Positions 1 to 9,876 of a DNA stretch of 64,000 bases are shown here, in pieces. Made by a program: the position numbers and the translations under genes. Source of the DNA: an uncultured Prevotella sp. (lineage in GTDB: Bacteria > Bacteroidota > Bacteroidia > Bacteroidales > Bacteroidaceae); contig USHW01000003.1 of assembly GCA_900554545.1 (NCBI GenBank), positions 1 to 64,000 of the forward strand, in the 5' to 3' direction. The first letter of the stretch is position 1; the number at the start of each line of letters is the position of its first letter. The notes under the pieces are model-generated. The model saw only the letters and a list, made by a program, of their open reading frames with translations. It searched no databases and had not been told where the DNA came from.

Positions 1-3
1 GAG

Positions 4-78
4 TGGGCGCTGAGGGATTCGAACCCCCGACCCTCTGCTTGTAAGGCAGATGCTCTAAACCAGCTGAGCTAAGCGCCC
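4..78 (-). tRNA. tRNA-Val (anticodon TAC)
   Basis: Read on the minus strand the 75 nt fold as a full cloverleaf: 7-bp acceptor stem GGGCGCT/AGCGCCC with discriminator A, D-arm GCTC/GAGC, anticodon stem TCTGC/GCAGA around loop CTTACAA (anticodon TAC, valine GTA codons), and a T-arm with TTCGAAT. The 3' CCA is not encoded (CTC follows), so it must be added after transcription. Confidence 0.97.
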
Positions 79-324
79 TTACTTGTTGTAAGCGAGTGCA
101 AAGATACGGCAATTTTTCTTTTCTGCAAAATTTTATCAATGTTTTTTTGATTTTTATTTGAAAATAGTCTGTTTCGGGGCTGTTAAGGCCGTGTTTTAAG
201 GCGAAATGCAGTGCTTTTTGTGTGTTTGCACACGGCATTATGGTTTGTAATGCCGTGCGTTTTATGTCCGGCTGGATGCTGTAAAATTACCGCTTGCGTA
301 ACTTCCTGCCAGCATGCACTTTGC

Positions 325-432
325 AAGAGGCCGTCTTTTGCGTTGCAACTGATGGCCTTTCAGCCGCTAAAAGGTGGCCTTTTACAAGACGAAAGACGGC
401 CTTTCGGAAAACCGCCAGTGCTGGCACTCATG
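325..432. repeat. Modular GGCC-type interspersed element, copy 1
   Basis: This is an array of AAAAGG..GGCC..CTTTT quasi-palindromes, ending on the right in a CTGGCACT palindrome that is a degenerate form of the family's end module. It occupies most of the 444-nt gap between the tRNA and the AraC gene. Apart from the -7 box before the AraC gene, nothing else is recognisable in the gap. Confidence 0.75.
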
Positions 433-495
433 CAATAATGCCGCCGGACGTTGCAAAATGAGCCGTACAACAAAACGTTTAAGGCGCAAAAACGT

Positions 496-503
496 TATTT
501 TTG
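496..503 (+). promoter_or_regulatory. -7 box TATTTTTG of the AraC gene
   Basis: The sequence matches the Bacteroidetes -7 consensus TAnnTTTG and lies 19 nt before the ATG at 523, predicting a very short leader. No good TTG is seen about 20 nt upstream. Confidence 0.5.
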
Positions 504-522
504 CAAGGAAAAGTTTTAGGCT

Positions 523-1344
523 ATGGAGAAATTGGATGTGTTTGATTGTTCCAACGTGCTCATTGCAAGTTATTTCTCTGACGACCGCGGTTGCGCGCAC
601 GAGAACCGCGAACATACGCTCATTTATCTTTGTTCGGGCAGGTTGGAGATAGACGACAAGGGCAGTAAGACCGTGCTGAAGGAGGGCGGCTGCGCTTTCA
701 TGCGCCGTGACAACCGCATGTGGTTGCAAAAGTATGTCGAGGACGGCAAGCCCTACCGTTCGGTGGTGTTGAAGTTCTCGCGGCCGTTCCTGCGCGAGTT
801 TTACAGCAAGCTCGACCCTAAGGACATACCCGACAAGGCGAAGCATGGCAAGGCCAGCCTGTACCTGATGCCTGAAGGACGGCCCGACATACGCAGCCTG
901 TTCGAGTCTGTAATGCCGTATTTCGACTCCGGGGCGAAGCCTTCGGAAGAAGTGCTGAAGCTGAAGATGACCGAAGGGCTGTACGTCCTGCTCAATACCG
1001 ACAAGAACCTTTTTGCCTCGTTGTTCGACTTCGTAGAGCCTTGGAAGATTGACATACTCGATTACCTGAACGAAAACTACATGTACGACCTCTCGATGGA
1101 CGAGATTGCAAGCTATACGGGGCGCAGCCTTGCAACGTTCAAGCGCGACTTCGCCAAGATAAGCGACCTTACGCCGCGCAAATGGCTCATCCGGCGCCGC
1201 CTGGAAGCCGCCCACCAGCTCATCATGTCGGGGCGTAAGAAGGTTACAGACATCTGTTACGCGGTGGGCTTCCGCAACCTTTCGCATTTCTCAAAGGCGT
1301 ATAAAGACATGTACGGCTTTTCTCCCGTGAACAGCAACAATTGA
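523..1344 (+). CDS. AraC-family transcriptional regulator
   Basis: Predicted DNA-binding regulator of 273 aa. The N-terminal part (about 1-165) looks like an effector-binding or dimerisation domain. The C-terminal 100 residues are a double helix-turn-helix of AraC/XylS type, with a first HTH around 'SMDEIASYTGRSLATFKRDF' and a second ending 'ICYAVGFRNLSHFSKAYKDMYG', the classic AraC signature. The resemblance is to ExsA-like members. The ATG at 523 follows a -7 box by 19 nt. It lies directly upstream of, and codirectional with, an aldo/keto reductase, so that gene is its likely target. The inducer cannot be read from the sequence. Confidence 0.9.
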   Translation: MEKLDVFDCSNVLIASYFSDDRGCAHENREHTLIYLCSGRLEIDDKGSKTVLKEGGCAFMRRDNRMWLQKYVEDGKPYRSVVLKFSRPFLREFYSKLDPKDIPDKAKHGKASLYLMPEGRPDIRSLFESVMPYFDSGAKPSEEVLKLKMTEGLYVLLNTDKNLFASLFDFVEPWKIDILDYLNENYMYDLSMDEIASYTGRSLATFKRDFAKISDLTPRKWLIRRRLEAAHQLIMSGRKKVTDICYAVGFRNLSHFSKAYKDMYGFSPVNSNN

Positions 1345-1400
1345 GCTTCACGGCAAAACATAATGAGCCTTGGGGCAAAGCCTCCAAGGCTTTTATCATT

Positions 1401-1408
1401 TACCTTTG
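1401..1408 (+). promoter_or_regulatory. -7 box TACCTTTG before the aldo/keto reductase
   Basis: It matches TAnnTTTG, about 100 nt ahead of the ATG at 1502, in the gap between the AraC gene and the reductase. No -33 TTG is in register, as expected for an activator-dependent promoter. Confidence 0.5.
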
Positions 1409-1501
1409 CGCCTGTTAAGATATAATCGGATGCCGGCATTTTGCCAGATGCCCGGGTTTGTCCAGGCAAAGTGCGAGGCTTCATCCCGAAACTAAAAAAC
1501 A

Positions 1502-2668
<1,167 letters not shown>

Positions 2669-2828
2669 TGTTTGCTGATGCAGCTTGAAAAGTCGATGTG
2701 GAAAGGCTTTATAATAGTAATATTCTATACAAGTGAGGTGCGCGGAATGACAATTACCGAGTGCCTCCCTTGTGATGGGACTTGTATGGTTATAATAATC
2801 ATCGTCTCATCATCTTTGAAGTAATATG

Positions 2829-2946
2829 TGGCCTTTTGCCTTCCAAAAGGCCATGTTTTACCCTCCAAAAGGCCACCTTTTACACGCTAAAAGGTGGCCT
2901 TTTGCAACGCCGTATGTAACGTGCTGGCTGCCAGCGGATTACGTTT
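2829..2946. repeat. Modular GGCC-type interspersed element, copy 2
   Basis: Four AAAAGGCC/GGCCTTTT half-units alternate in orientation (TTTTGCCTTCCAAAAGGCC, then AAAAGGCCACCTTTT, then AAAAGGTGGCCTTTT). They are followed by the end module CTGGCTGCCAGCGGATTAC. The element lies in the 420-nt gap before purB. The gap also holds a weak imperfect hairpin at about 2730-2775 that lacks a T-tract. Confidence 0.8.
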
Positions 2947-3059
2947 CGGCCTGAATTTTGCTGCAATGTGTGCCGCCGCGAGGCTGTTATACGGGCTTAA
3001 AAAGCCTTAAGCGGCGAATATTTATAGCGCCTGCGTGCGCCCGAATCAATTTTAATTAT

Positions 3060-3067
3060 TAATTTTG
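3060..3067 (+). promoter_or_regulatory. -7 box TAATTTTG of purB
   Basis: It matches TAnnTTTG. Transcription would start near 3073, which rules out the upstream TTG at 3065 as the purB start codon and supports ATG 3092 (or 3086). Confidence 0.6.
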
Positions 3068-3091
3068 CAGCCGTTAATACGTATTATGTTT

Positions 3092-4438
3092 ATGGATTTG
3101 GATTTGCTTACAGCCATATCGCCCATCGACGGGCGGTATCGGTCTAAGACTGCGCCGCTTGCGGCCTATTTTTCGGAATACGCGCTCATACGTTACCGCA
3201 TACGTGTGGAGATTGAATATTTCATAGCCCTTTGCGAGTTGCCTTTGCCCCAGTTGCAGGATTTCGACATGTCGCTGGCTCCGCGCCTGCGCGACATCTA
3301 TCTGAAGTTCGACGAGCAAGGCGCGGCCCGCGTGAAGGAAATCGAGGGCGTGACAAACCACGACGTGAAGGCCGTGGAATATTATATAAAGGAACAGTTT
3401 GACGCCATCGGCGGACTTGACGCTTACAAGGAGTTCATCCACTTCGGCCTCACCTCGCAGGACATCAACAACACTTCGGTGCCCCTTTCGGTGAAAGAGG
3501 CCCTCAACGAGGTGTACATCCCCCTGCTCAAAGAGCTTATACAACAGCTCCGTGAGTATGCCGACGAGTGGAAAGACGTGCCCATGCTCGCCAAGACCCA
3601 CGGCCAGCCGGCATCCCCTACACGCTTGGGCAAGGAGGTGATGGTGTTCGTTTACCGTCTTGAAGAGCAGCTGCGCCAGCTCGAAGAGTGCCCCGTAACG
3701 GCCAAGTTCGGCGGCGCTACGGGCAACTACAACGCGCACCACGTGGCCTATCCGCAGTATGACTGGCGTGCGTTCGGCGACAAGTTCGTCAGCGAAAAGC
3801 TCGGTCTGCAGCGTGAGCAGTGGACAACACAGATAAGCAACTACGACAACCTCGGCGCCATATTCGACGCCCTGCGCCGTCTGAACACGATAATAATCGA
3901 CCTCGACCGCGACTTCTGGATGTATATCTCGATGGAATATTTCAAGCAGAAAATCAAGGCCGGCGAGGTTGGTTCGAGCGCAATGCCCCACAAGGTCAAC
4001 CCGATTGACTTCGAGAACAGCGAGGGCAACCTCGGCATCGCTAACGCAATACTGCAGTTCCTTGCGGCAAAACTGCCCGTAAGCCGCCTGCAGCGCGACC
4101 TTACAGACTCGACCGTTCTGCGCAATGTAGGCGTGCCGTTGGGTCACGGCATGATAGCCATGCAGAGCACGCTGAAGGGTCTCCGCAAGCTCATTCTGAA
4201 CGAGGAGAAGCTCAACGCCGACCTCGACGACATGTGGGCGGTGGTGGCCGAGGCCATACAGACAATCCTGCGCCGCGAAGCCTATCCGCATCCCTACGAG
4301 GCACTGAAGGCACTTACGCGCACGAACACAAAGATGACGGAAGAGACAATACACGAATTTATCAACGGACTGAATGTGAGCGACAGCGTGAAGGCCGAGC
4401 TGATGGCTGTCACTCCGCACAATTATACAGGAATGTGA
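3092..4438 (+). CDS. purB: Adenylosuccinate lyase
   Basis: Cytosolic lyase acting twice in purine synthesis: SAICAR to AICAR plus fumarate, and adenylosuccinate to AMP plus fumarate. The protein is 448 aa, normal for the long PurB class. It starts 'MDLDLLTAISPIDGRY' and carries the fumarase/aspartase-superfamily signature 'GSSAMPHKVNP' and the 'THGQPASPT' active-site segment. I chose ATG 3092 because the family begins just before 'LTAISPIDGRY' and the -7 box at 3060-3067 overlaps any earlier start. ATG 3086 is possible. It stands alone, followed by a repeat pair. Confidence 0.95.
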   Translation: MDLDLLTAISPIDGRYRSKTAPLAAYFSEYALIRYRIRVEIEYFIALCELPLPQLQDFDMSLAPRLRDIYLKFDEQGAARVKEIEGVTNHDVKAVEYYIKEQFDAIGGLDAYKEFIHFGLTSQDINNTSVPLSVKEALNEVYIPLLKELIQQLREYADEWKDVPMLAKTHGQPASPTRLGKEVMVFVYRLEEQLRQLEECPVTAKFGGATGNYNAHHVAYPQYDWRAFGDKFVSEKLGLQREQWTTQISNYDNLGAIFDALRRLNTIIIDLDRDFWMYISMEYFKQKIKAGEVGSSAMPHKVNPIDFENSEGNLGIANAILQFLAAKLPVSRLQRDLTDSTVLRNVGVPLGHGMIAMQSTLKGLRKLILNEEKLNADLDDMWAVVAEAIQTILRREAYPHPYEALKALTRTNTKMTEETIHEFINGLNVSDSVKAELMAVTPHNYTGM

Positions 4439-4440
4439 TT

Positions 4441-4562
4441 TGCGGTTTTGCGGTTATGCGGTCATACGGTTTTAAGGTTTTGGACGGGAAACAGGGCATA
4501 GTCAGTCCGGCTCTCCGTCTCAACCGTAAAACCCCATAACCTCAAAACCCTATAACCTAAAA
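4441..4562. repeat. Inverted arm pair of the GGTTATRCGGT family, copy 1
   Basis: The left arm, about 4441-4475, repeats short blocks such as GCGGTTATGCGGTCATACGG. The right arm, about 4517-4562, carries their complements (CCGTAAAACC, CATAACCTC). The arms can pair around a spacer of about 40 nt. The pair fills most of the gap between purB and the next gene. Confidence 0.7.
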
Positions 4563-4596
4563 ATTTAACCGCCGTGAGGCATTAACAAAATCAATT

Positions 4597-6036
4597 ATGT
4601 CAGAAGAATTGGAAAACAAGAATGAAAACTTGTCTGCCGGACAAACCGAAGGCAGCCGCGATGGCTACAAGCAGACAGAAGGCTTTAACAATCAGAGTGG
4701 AAACAGGCCGATGCGCCCTCGTATAAAGGTGCAGCGCGCCTACACGCCCAACAGGACTTACAACAAAGATGAAGGCGGATTCCGTCCCGAAGGCTTCGGC
4801 GCCGGACTGCAGCAGGGCAACGCCGCGCAGCGTCCTTACCGTCCGCGCTACAATGCAGGGCAACAGGAGGGCTATCAGCAGCGTCAAGGCGGCTATCAGG
4901 CTCGTCAGTCGCAGTACGGCCAGCGTCAGCAGGGCTACCGTCCGCGTTACAATGCCGACTCGGAAGGCGGCTACCAGCCCCGTCAGAGTCAGTACGGCCA
5001 GCGTCAGCAGATGGGTTACCGTCCGCGTTACAACGCCGACTCGGAAGGCGGTTACCAGCCCCGCCAGAGCCAGTACGGCCAGCGTCAGCAGTCAGGTTAC
5101 CGTCCGCACTACAACGCCAACCAAGGAGAAGGCGGCTATCAGCAGCGTCAGGGCGGCTACAGCCGTGGCGGTTACCAGCGCAACTCTTACGGGCAGCAGC
5201 GCCAGGGCGGCTACAACCGTCAGGGCGGTTACCGTCAGCGCACGGCCGACTACGACCCGAACGCAAAGTACAGCTTGAAGAAACGCATCGAATATAAGGA
5301 ACAGAACGTAGACCCGACACAGCCTGTACGTCTTAATAAGTTCCTCGCCAACGCCGGTGTTTGCAGCCGCCGCGAGGCTGACGAGTTCATACAGGCAGGC
5401 GTAGTGTCGGTCAACGGGCAGGTTGTCACCGAACTCGGAACAAAGGTTTTGCGTACCGACGAGGTGAAGTTCCACGACCAGCCGGTGAAGATGGAGAAAA
5501 AAGTGTACGTCCTTCTCAACAAACCGAAGGACACGGTGACGACCAGCGACGACCCGCAACAGCGCAAGACGGTGATGGACTTGGTAAAGGGTGCATGCCC
5601 GGAGCGCATCTATCCCGTTGGCCGTCTTGACCGAAACACCACCGGAGTGCTGCTTCTCACCAACGACGGCGACCTTGCCAGCAAGCTGACTCACCCCAAG
5701 TTCCTGAAAAAGAAGATATATCATGTGTTCTTGGACAAGAACGTCACCGCCCACGACATGCAGCAGATAGCCACCGGCATAACGCTTGACGACGGCGAGG
5801 TGCATGCCGACGCCATAGAGTATGCAAGCCCTACGGACAAGAGTCAGGTAGGAATTGAAATCCACAGCGGCAAGAACCGCATCGTGCGCCGCATCTTCGA
5901 GCACCTCGGCTACCGCGTTGTCAAGCTCGACCGCGTGCAGTTTGCCGGGCTGACAAAGAAGAACGTGCGCCGCGGCGACTGGCGTTTCCTTACCGAAAAG
6001 GAAGTTGACATGCTGCGCATGGGAGCGTTTGAGTAA
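4597..6036 (+). CDS. RluB-type 23S rRNA pseudouridine synthase with a long Gln/Arg/Gly/Tyr-rich N-terminus
   Basis: Predicted to isomerise a uridine in 23S rRNA to pseudouridine. The catalytic half resembles the RsuA/RluB/RluE/RluF family: an S4 RNA-binding domain (about 243-290, 'RLNKFLANAGVCSRREADEFI') and the catalytic motif 'GRLDRNTTGVLLLTNDG' with Asp345. The first 215 residues are low-complexity. They contain near-perfect repeats of about 28 residues made of 'GGYQPRQSQYGQRQQ' and 'GYRPRYNADSE', then RGG-like 'GGYSRGGYQR' blocks. The matching DNA (about 4850-5140) is a tandem repeat, so copy number may vary. Such Arg/Gly/Tyr tails bind RNA or phase-separate in other proteins; here that is inference. 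Confidence 0.9.
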   Translation: MSEELENKNENLSAGQTEGSRDGYKQTEGFNNQSGNRPMRPRIKVQRAYTPNRTYNKDEGGFRPEGFGAGLQQGNAAQRPYRPRYNAGQQEGYQQRQGGYQARQSQYGQRQQGYRPRYNADSEGGYQPRQSQYGQRQQMGYRPRYNADSEGGYQPRQSQYGQRQQSGYRPHYNANQGEGGYQQRQGGYSRGGYQRNSYGQQRQGGYNRQGGYRQRTADYDPNAKYSLKKRIEYKEQNVDPTQPVRLNKFLANAGVCSRREADEFIQAGVVSVNGQVVTELGTKVLRTDEVKFHDQPVKMEKKVYVLLNKPKDTVTTSDDPQQRKTVMDLVKGACPERIYPVGRLDRNTTGVLLLTNDGDLASKLTHPKFLKKKIYHVFLDKNVTAHDMQQIATGITLDDGEVHADAIEYASPTDKSQVGIEIHSGKNRIVRRIFEHLGYRVVKLDRVQFAGLTKKNVRRGDWRFLTEKEVDMLRMGAFE

Positions 6037-6182
6037 AGGTGAAAAGGTAAAAAAGTAAAAAGGTAAAAGTTAAAGGGGAAGCAAGTGGGGATGAAGGCGG
6101 CTGCGTAAAGCGGCAAAGCATTTGGCTTTAACTTCTTAGCGAACGTAGTGAGCGATAATTCCTATAACTTCTTTAACTCCTG
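6034..6182. repeat. Inverted arms of the AAGTTAAAG family, copy 1
   Basis: The left arm (6037-6076) is runs of GGTAAAAAAGTAAAAAGG type. The right arm (about 6122-6180) is TTTAACTTCTT...CTTCTTTAACTCC. Between them sits the palindromic block TTAGCGAACGTAGTGAGCGA (about 6137-6156), which recurs in the other copies near 35.2 kb and, degenerate, near 47.8 kb. Confidence 0.6.
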
Positions 6183-6195
6183 AACATAAATCATT

Positions 6196-7599
6196 ATGGA
6201 CAAAATAAAGAGGACAAAAGTTGTTGATGTGCTCTGCAGCAAGGACTTCGGAGCCATTGTCAACGTGCGCGGATGGGTGCGTACCCACCGCAGCAGCAAG
6301 TCGGTTGACTTCATAGCCTTGAACGACGGCTCTACAATCAAGAACGTACAGGTGGTTGTTGACCCGTCGAAGTTTGACGCTGAGACGCTCAAGCAGGTAA
6401 CGACAGGTGCGTGCATCAGCGTGAACGGCGAGCTGGTTGAGAGCCAGGGAGCCGGCCAGAGCGTTGAGCTACAGTGCCGCGAGTTGGAGATTTACGGCCT
6501 TTGCGGCGGCGACTACCCAATGCAGAAGAAAGGGCAGAGCTTCGAGTACATGCGTCAGTACGCCCACTTGCGCCTGCGCACAAACACCTTCGGGGCTGTG
6601 ATGCGCATACGCCACAACATGGCCATCGCCATACATAAGTATTTCCACGACCATGGTTTCTTCTATTTCCACACGCCGCTCATCACCGCCAGCGACTGCG
6701 AAGGCGCCGGACAGATGTTCCAGGTTACAACGAAGAACCTCTATGACCTGAAGAAAGGCGAGGACGGAAAGATACTTTATGACGACGACTTCTTTGGAAA
6801 GCAGACCTCGCTGACCGTCAGCGGACAGCTTGAGGGCGAGCTGGGGGCCACGGCCTTGGGCGCAATCTACACGTTCGGCCCGACGTTCCGCGCAGAGAAC
6901 TCAAACACTCCGCGCCACCTTGCGGAGTTCTGGATGATTGAACCGGAGGTTGCTTTCATCGACCTTGACGACCTGATGGACCTCGAGGAGGACTTCATCA
7001 AGTACTGCGTGCAGTGGGCTTTGGACAACTGCAAGGACGACCTGGAGTTCCTGAACAAGATGATTGACAAGTCGTTGCTCGACCGTCTCAACTCGGTTGT
7101 TGGCGAAGACTTCGTCCGTTTGGAATATACCGAGGGCATACGCATACTCGAAGAGGCCGTGAAAGCCGGCCACAAGTTCGAGTTCCCCGTATCGTGGGGC
7201 ATGGATTTGGCCAGCGAGCACGAGCGTTACTTGGTTGAACACCACTTCAAGAAGCCTGTCATCATGACCGGCTATCCGAAGGAAATCAAGGCGTTCTACA
7301 TGAAAATCAACGACGACGGCAAGACTGTGCAGGGCACGGACGTGCTGTTCCCGCAAATAGGCGAAATCATCGGAGGCAGCGTGCGTGAAGAGAACTACGA
7401 CAAGCTGATGGGCGAAATCAACGAGCGCAACATCCCGATGAAGGACATGTGGTGGTATCTCGACACGCGCAAGTACGGCACTTGTCCTCACGGAGGCTTC
7501 GGCCTTGGCTTCGAGAGGCTGATACTTTTCGTGACGGGAATGCAGAACATACGCGACGTCATCCCGTTCCCACGCACGCCGAAGAACGCGGAATTCTGA
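6196..7599 (+). CDS. asnS: Asparaginyl-tRNA synthetase
   Basis: Class IIb synthetase charging tRNA-Asn, 467 aa, the usual bacterial length. An N-terminal OB-fold anticodon-binding domain ('[26 protein letters not shown]', residues about 17-105) is followed by the class II catalytic core. Motif 2 is seen as '[21 protein letters not shown]' and motif 3 as '[10 protein letters not shown]' near the C-terminus. The start ATG at 6196 has no Shine-Dalgarno, as is usual here. It is complete and shows nothing odd. Confidence 0.97.
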   Translation: MDKIKRTKVVDVLCSKDFGAIVNVRGWVRTHRSSKSVDFIALNDGSTIKNVQVVVDPSKFDAETLKQVTTGACISVNGELVESQGAGQSVELQCRELEIYGLCGGDYPMQKKGQSFEYMRQYAHLRLRTNTFGAVMRIRHNMAIAIHKYFHDHGFFYFHTPLITASDCEGAGQMFQVTTKNLYDLKKGEDGKILYDDDFFGKQTSLTVSGQLEGELGATALGAIYTFGPTFRAENSNTPRHLAEFWMIEPEVAFIDLDDLMDLEEDFIKYCVQWALDNCKDDLEFLNKMIDKSLLDRLNSVVGEDFVRLEYTEGIRILEEAVKAGHKFEFPVSWGMDLASEHERYLVEHHFKKPVIMTGYPKEIKAFYMKINDDGKTVQGTDVLFPQIGEIIGGSVREENYDKLMGEINERNIPMKDMWWYLDTRKYGTCPHGGFGLGFERLILFVTGMQNIRDVIPFPRTPKNAEF

Positions 7600-7602
7600 T
7601 TT

Positions 7603-7858
7603 TTGGGTTATAAGGTTATACGGTTTTTACGGTCATACGGAAGTTTTTACGGTTATAAGGTTATGCGGTTGTAAGGTTATACGGAAGTTGTGTTGCCGTT
7701 AACAGAATTGCAATCCGCATGTTCCATAACCGTGAAACATTACAACATTAAGAAAACTGTATGATTACAAACCATACCGTAAAACCTCACAACCGCATAA
7801 CCTTATAACCGTAAAAACTTCCGTATAACCGTAAAACCCCATAACCTCAAAACCGTAA
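7603..7858. repeat. Inverted arm pair of the GGTTATRCGGT family, copy 2
   Basis: This is the longest copy. The left arm at 7606-7690 strings together GGTTATAAGGTTATACGG-like blocks. The right arm at about 7770-7858 is their complement (CCGTAAAACC, CGCATAACC, TTATAACCGTAAAAAC). The arms could form a hairpin of roughly 80 bp around an 80-nt spacer, directly ahead of guaD. No promoter box is evident inside. Confidence 0.75.
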
Positions 7859-7860
7859 AC

Positions 7861-8328
7861 ATGACTCACGACCAGCTTATGCGCGAAGCCATCAGGCTTT
7901 CGATTGAGAACATCGCCAACGGCGGAGGCCCGTTTGGCGCGGTGATAGCGCGTGATGGCGAGATAATCGCCACCGGGGTGAACCGCGTCACGGCTTCAAA
8001 CGACCCTACGGCACACGCCGAAGTCAGCGCGATACGCCGTGCGGCCGAAGCTCTTGGCACGTTCAACCTGTCCGGCTGCGAGATATATACGTCGTGCGAG
8101 CCGTGCCCCATGTGCCTCGGCGCAATCTATTGGGCGAGGCTCGACAAGGTGTATTACGCCAACACGAAGGCCGATGCGAAGGCCGCAGGCTTTGACGACT
8201 CGTTCATTTACGAGGAACTTGCCCTTCCGCGCGATAGCCGCAAGCTGCCCTCCGTGCCCATGATGAGGGACGAAGCCATAAAGGCTTTTGAGGAGTGGAT
8301 AAGCAAGGAGGACAAGACGGAGTATTAA
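7861..8328 (+). CDS. guaD: Guanine deaminase (cytidine-deaminase fold)
   Basis: Zinc hydrolase converting guanine to xanthine plus ammonia, in cytosolic purine salvage or catabolism. The protein is 155 aa, the size of the Bacillus-type GuaD rather than the long amidohydrolase type. Zinc ligands are visible: His52 in 'TAHAEVSAIRR' with catalytic Glu54, and Cys82 and Cys85 in 'SCEPCPMCLGAIYWARLDKV'. The tail 'AAGFDDSFIYEELALP' is characteristic of the GuaD subgroup and separates it from tRNA adenosine deaminase TadA. The ATG directly follows the right arm of a repeat pair. Confidence 0.88.
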   Translation: MTHDQLMREAIRLSIENIANGGGPFGAVIARDGEIIATGVNRVTASNDPTAHAEVSAIRRAAEALGTFNLSGCEIYTSCEPCPMCLGAIYWARLDKVYYANTKADAKAAGFDDSFIYEELALPRDSRKLPSVPMMRDEAIKAFEEWISKEDKTEY

Positions 8329-8344
8329 CGGCCCATAAACAAGC

Positions 8345-8803
8345 AACCTAATACCCATTACCAGATACCCTACGACCCACCCCAAACGGAAGGACAACCC
8401 ACCCCAACCCTCCCGAAGGGAGGGAGCTTGATTACCCGAAGTTTGTTTGTGGGAAAATGAAAGGGCGTTGATTGCAATGCAAAAGGCCATGTTTTGCAAG
8501 CTAAAAGGCCATCAATTGCAACATAAAAGGCCGTCTTTCGCAATGCGAAAGACGGCCTTTTATTATATCGTTGATTATCAAGCAGTTAGCAAGAGACAAA
8601 CAACCATACGTCATTCACCTTTTCCGCCAATTCATATTACTTGGCTAATAAGACTAATAGGACAAATAAGGCTGATACACCTATTAGAAAAGCACATCAA
8701 GCTCCCTCCCTTCGGGAGGGTTGGGGTGGGTGTTAGGTTGATAGGTGGTGGGTCATAGGGTATCTGGTGATGGGTCGTAGGGTATCTGGTTGTGGGTATT
8801 TGT
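8345..8803. repeat. Nested repeats in the convergent gap: arm pairs around GGCC element, copy 3
   Basis: The gap between two converging genes is built like nested shells. The outer arms, about 8345-8390 and 8736-8803, are inverted copies of a GGGTATCTGGTNNTGGGTCGTA block. The inner arms, 8396-8434 and 8697-8735, are inverted copies of CCCCAACCCTCCCGAAGG. At the centre (about 8465-8585) is a GGCC-type element with GTTGATTGCAA at its left end and CGTTGATTATCAA at its right. No gene is seen. Confidence 0.8.
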
Positions 8804-8807
8804 CTTC

Positions 8808-9701
8808 TCACCCCTGCAAAAACTCCTCGATATTGGCAATAACCTTGTTGCCAAGTCGGCGGTAAGCCTGTAGCGTCATGCCTGAAGATGCGTTCATGCA
8901 ACGTATATGCGGATGGCCGGTAAAGCGGTTGCCGCCTGCCGCCGCTGCGGTGTCGCACAGGCAGAGGTTGTCGCCGTCAAGCCAACGGGCGAACGGCTCT
9001 TCGTCCCATGCAGGCGAAAGCCCCGTGTTGAACAGCAGTTTGTGGTTGCCGAGGCGTGCGAACTCGGCCTCATGCAGCAGCACGGTGTTGCGGTTGAGGC
9101 AGCAGAACACGACGTCGTTGCGCTCCAGCAGGTCGCCGAGCGGTGTGAAGCGGTAGCCCTTTTCCTCGGCCCACGCCTTTTCGCCGCGTGCGAAATACTC
9201 GATTTCCGCTCCGAAACGGCTCAGTGCGTCGGCTATCATTCCGCCCGATTTTCCCAAGCCTACGATGCCCGCTTTCAGTCCTGTTATCTCGCTCGGACTG
9301 CCGAACCACGGCTCCATGCCGTACCCGTGGAGGCAGCGCACAAGCTCGCTTATGACGTATTCCACCACGCCCTCGTCGCCATAATCGCGTATTCCCTTCA
9401 CGCAGATGCCGTGAGCCTCGGCGTAGCGGATGTCAACGTTGGCGCTCTCCGGCGAGTAGAGCGAGCAGCACATGCCTACGTACCGCAGGCTTTTACACCG
9501 CGCCAGCGTCTCCGCCGGCAGCCTTGAGGTGGTGCTTAGAAGTACGGCGTCGGCGTCGCCTATGCGCCTTGCAATCTCGTCTTGTCCCTGCGGAACGTCC
9601 GGGTACATCTCTGTCACGTCGGCGTAAGCCTTCAGCCGCGCCTGCGCTTCGGCCGTCATGCTGACCGGTTCAATGGCTATGAGTTTTCTGAATTTGTCCA
9701 T
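8808..9701 (-). CDS. D-isomer-specific 2-hydroxyacid dehydrogenase family protein
   Basis: Predicted NAD-dependent oxidoreductase of 297 aa. The N-terminal part contains the substrate-domain pattern ('DADAVLLSTTSRLPAETLARCKSLRYVGM'). The Rossmann motif 'GIVGLGKSGGMIADAL' lies at the start of the nucleotide-binding domain. The family's catalytic Arg and Glu/His are hard to place: 'VFCCLNRNTVLL' corresponds to the strand that usually precedes the Arg, so activity should not be assumed. I chose ATG 9701 (MDKFRKLIAIEP) because a -7-like box, TATCTTCG at 9734-9741, sits just upstream. The substrate is unknown. Confidence 0.75.
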   Translation of the reverse strand: MDKFRKLIAIEPVSMTAEAQARLKAYADVTEMYPDVPQGQDEIARRIGDADAVLLSTTSRLPAETLARCKSLRYVGMCCSLYSPESANVDIRYAEAHGICVKGIRDYGDEGVVEYVISELVRCLHGYGMEPWFGSPSEITGLKAGIVGLGKSGGMIADALSRFGAEIEYFARGEKAWAEEKGYRFTPLGDLLERNDVVFCCLNRNTVLLHEAEFARLGNHKLLFNTGLSPAWDEEPFARWLDGDNLCLCDTAAAAGGNRFTGHPHIRCMNASSGMTLQAYRRLGNKVIANIEEFLQG

Positions 9702-9836
9702 GTCGTTAGTGCTTTTATGTGAATTAACGTGTGCGAAGATAAGCATAAAGCCTCATACATCCGTCTCCGTGGCTGTTGCCTATATAATATAAATAGGTGA
9801 AAAGTGCCGGATTTTGCTGTTTTTAACATACGGATA

Positions 9837-9876
9837 AACAAAAAGTACCTATCTCTTAGCAAGAGGTAGGTACTTT
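9837..9876 (-). terminator. Intrinsic terminator overlapping the left inverted repeat
   Basis: On the minus strand AAAGTACCTA pairs with TAGGTACTTT, extended by CTCTT/AAGAG around a GCT loop, and TTTTTG follows. It sits immediately downstream of the leftward promoter at 9884-9914, so it should stop that transcript before the dehydrogenase gene. It also contains the 20-bp repeat at 9853-9872. Confidence 0.75.

Noticed and set aside
382..1287. Long open frames antisense to real genes (here and opposite purB, asnS, OmpA and others)
   Set aside because: They lie opposite clear genes, have low-complexity composition and no family resemblance; they arise from GC-rich codon bias.
3065..3091. TTG start nine codons upstream for purB
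   Set aside because: It overlaps the -7 promoter box, so it would not be transcribed.
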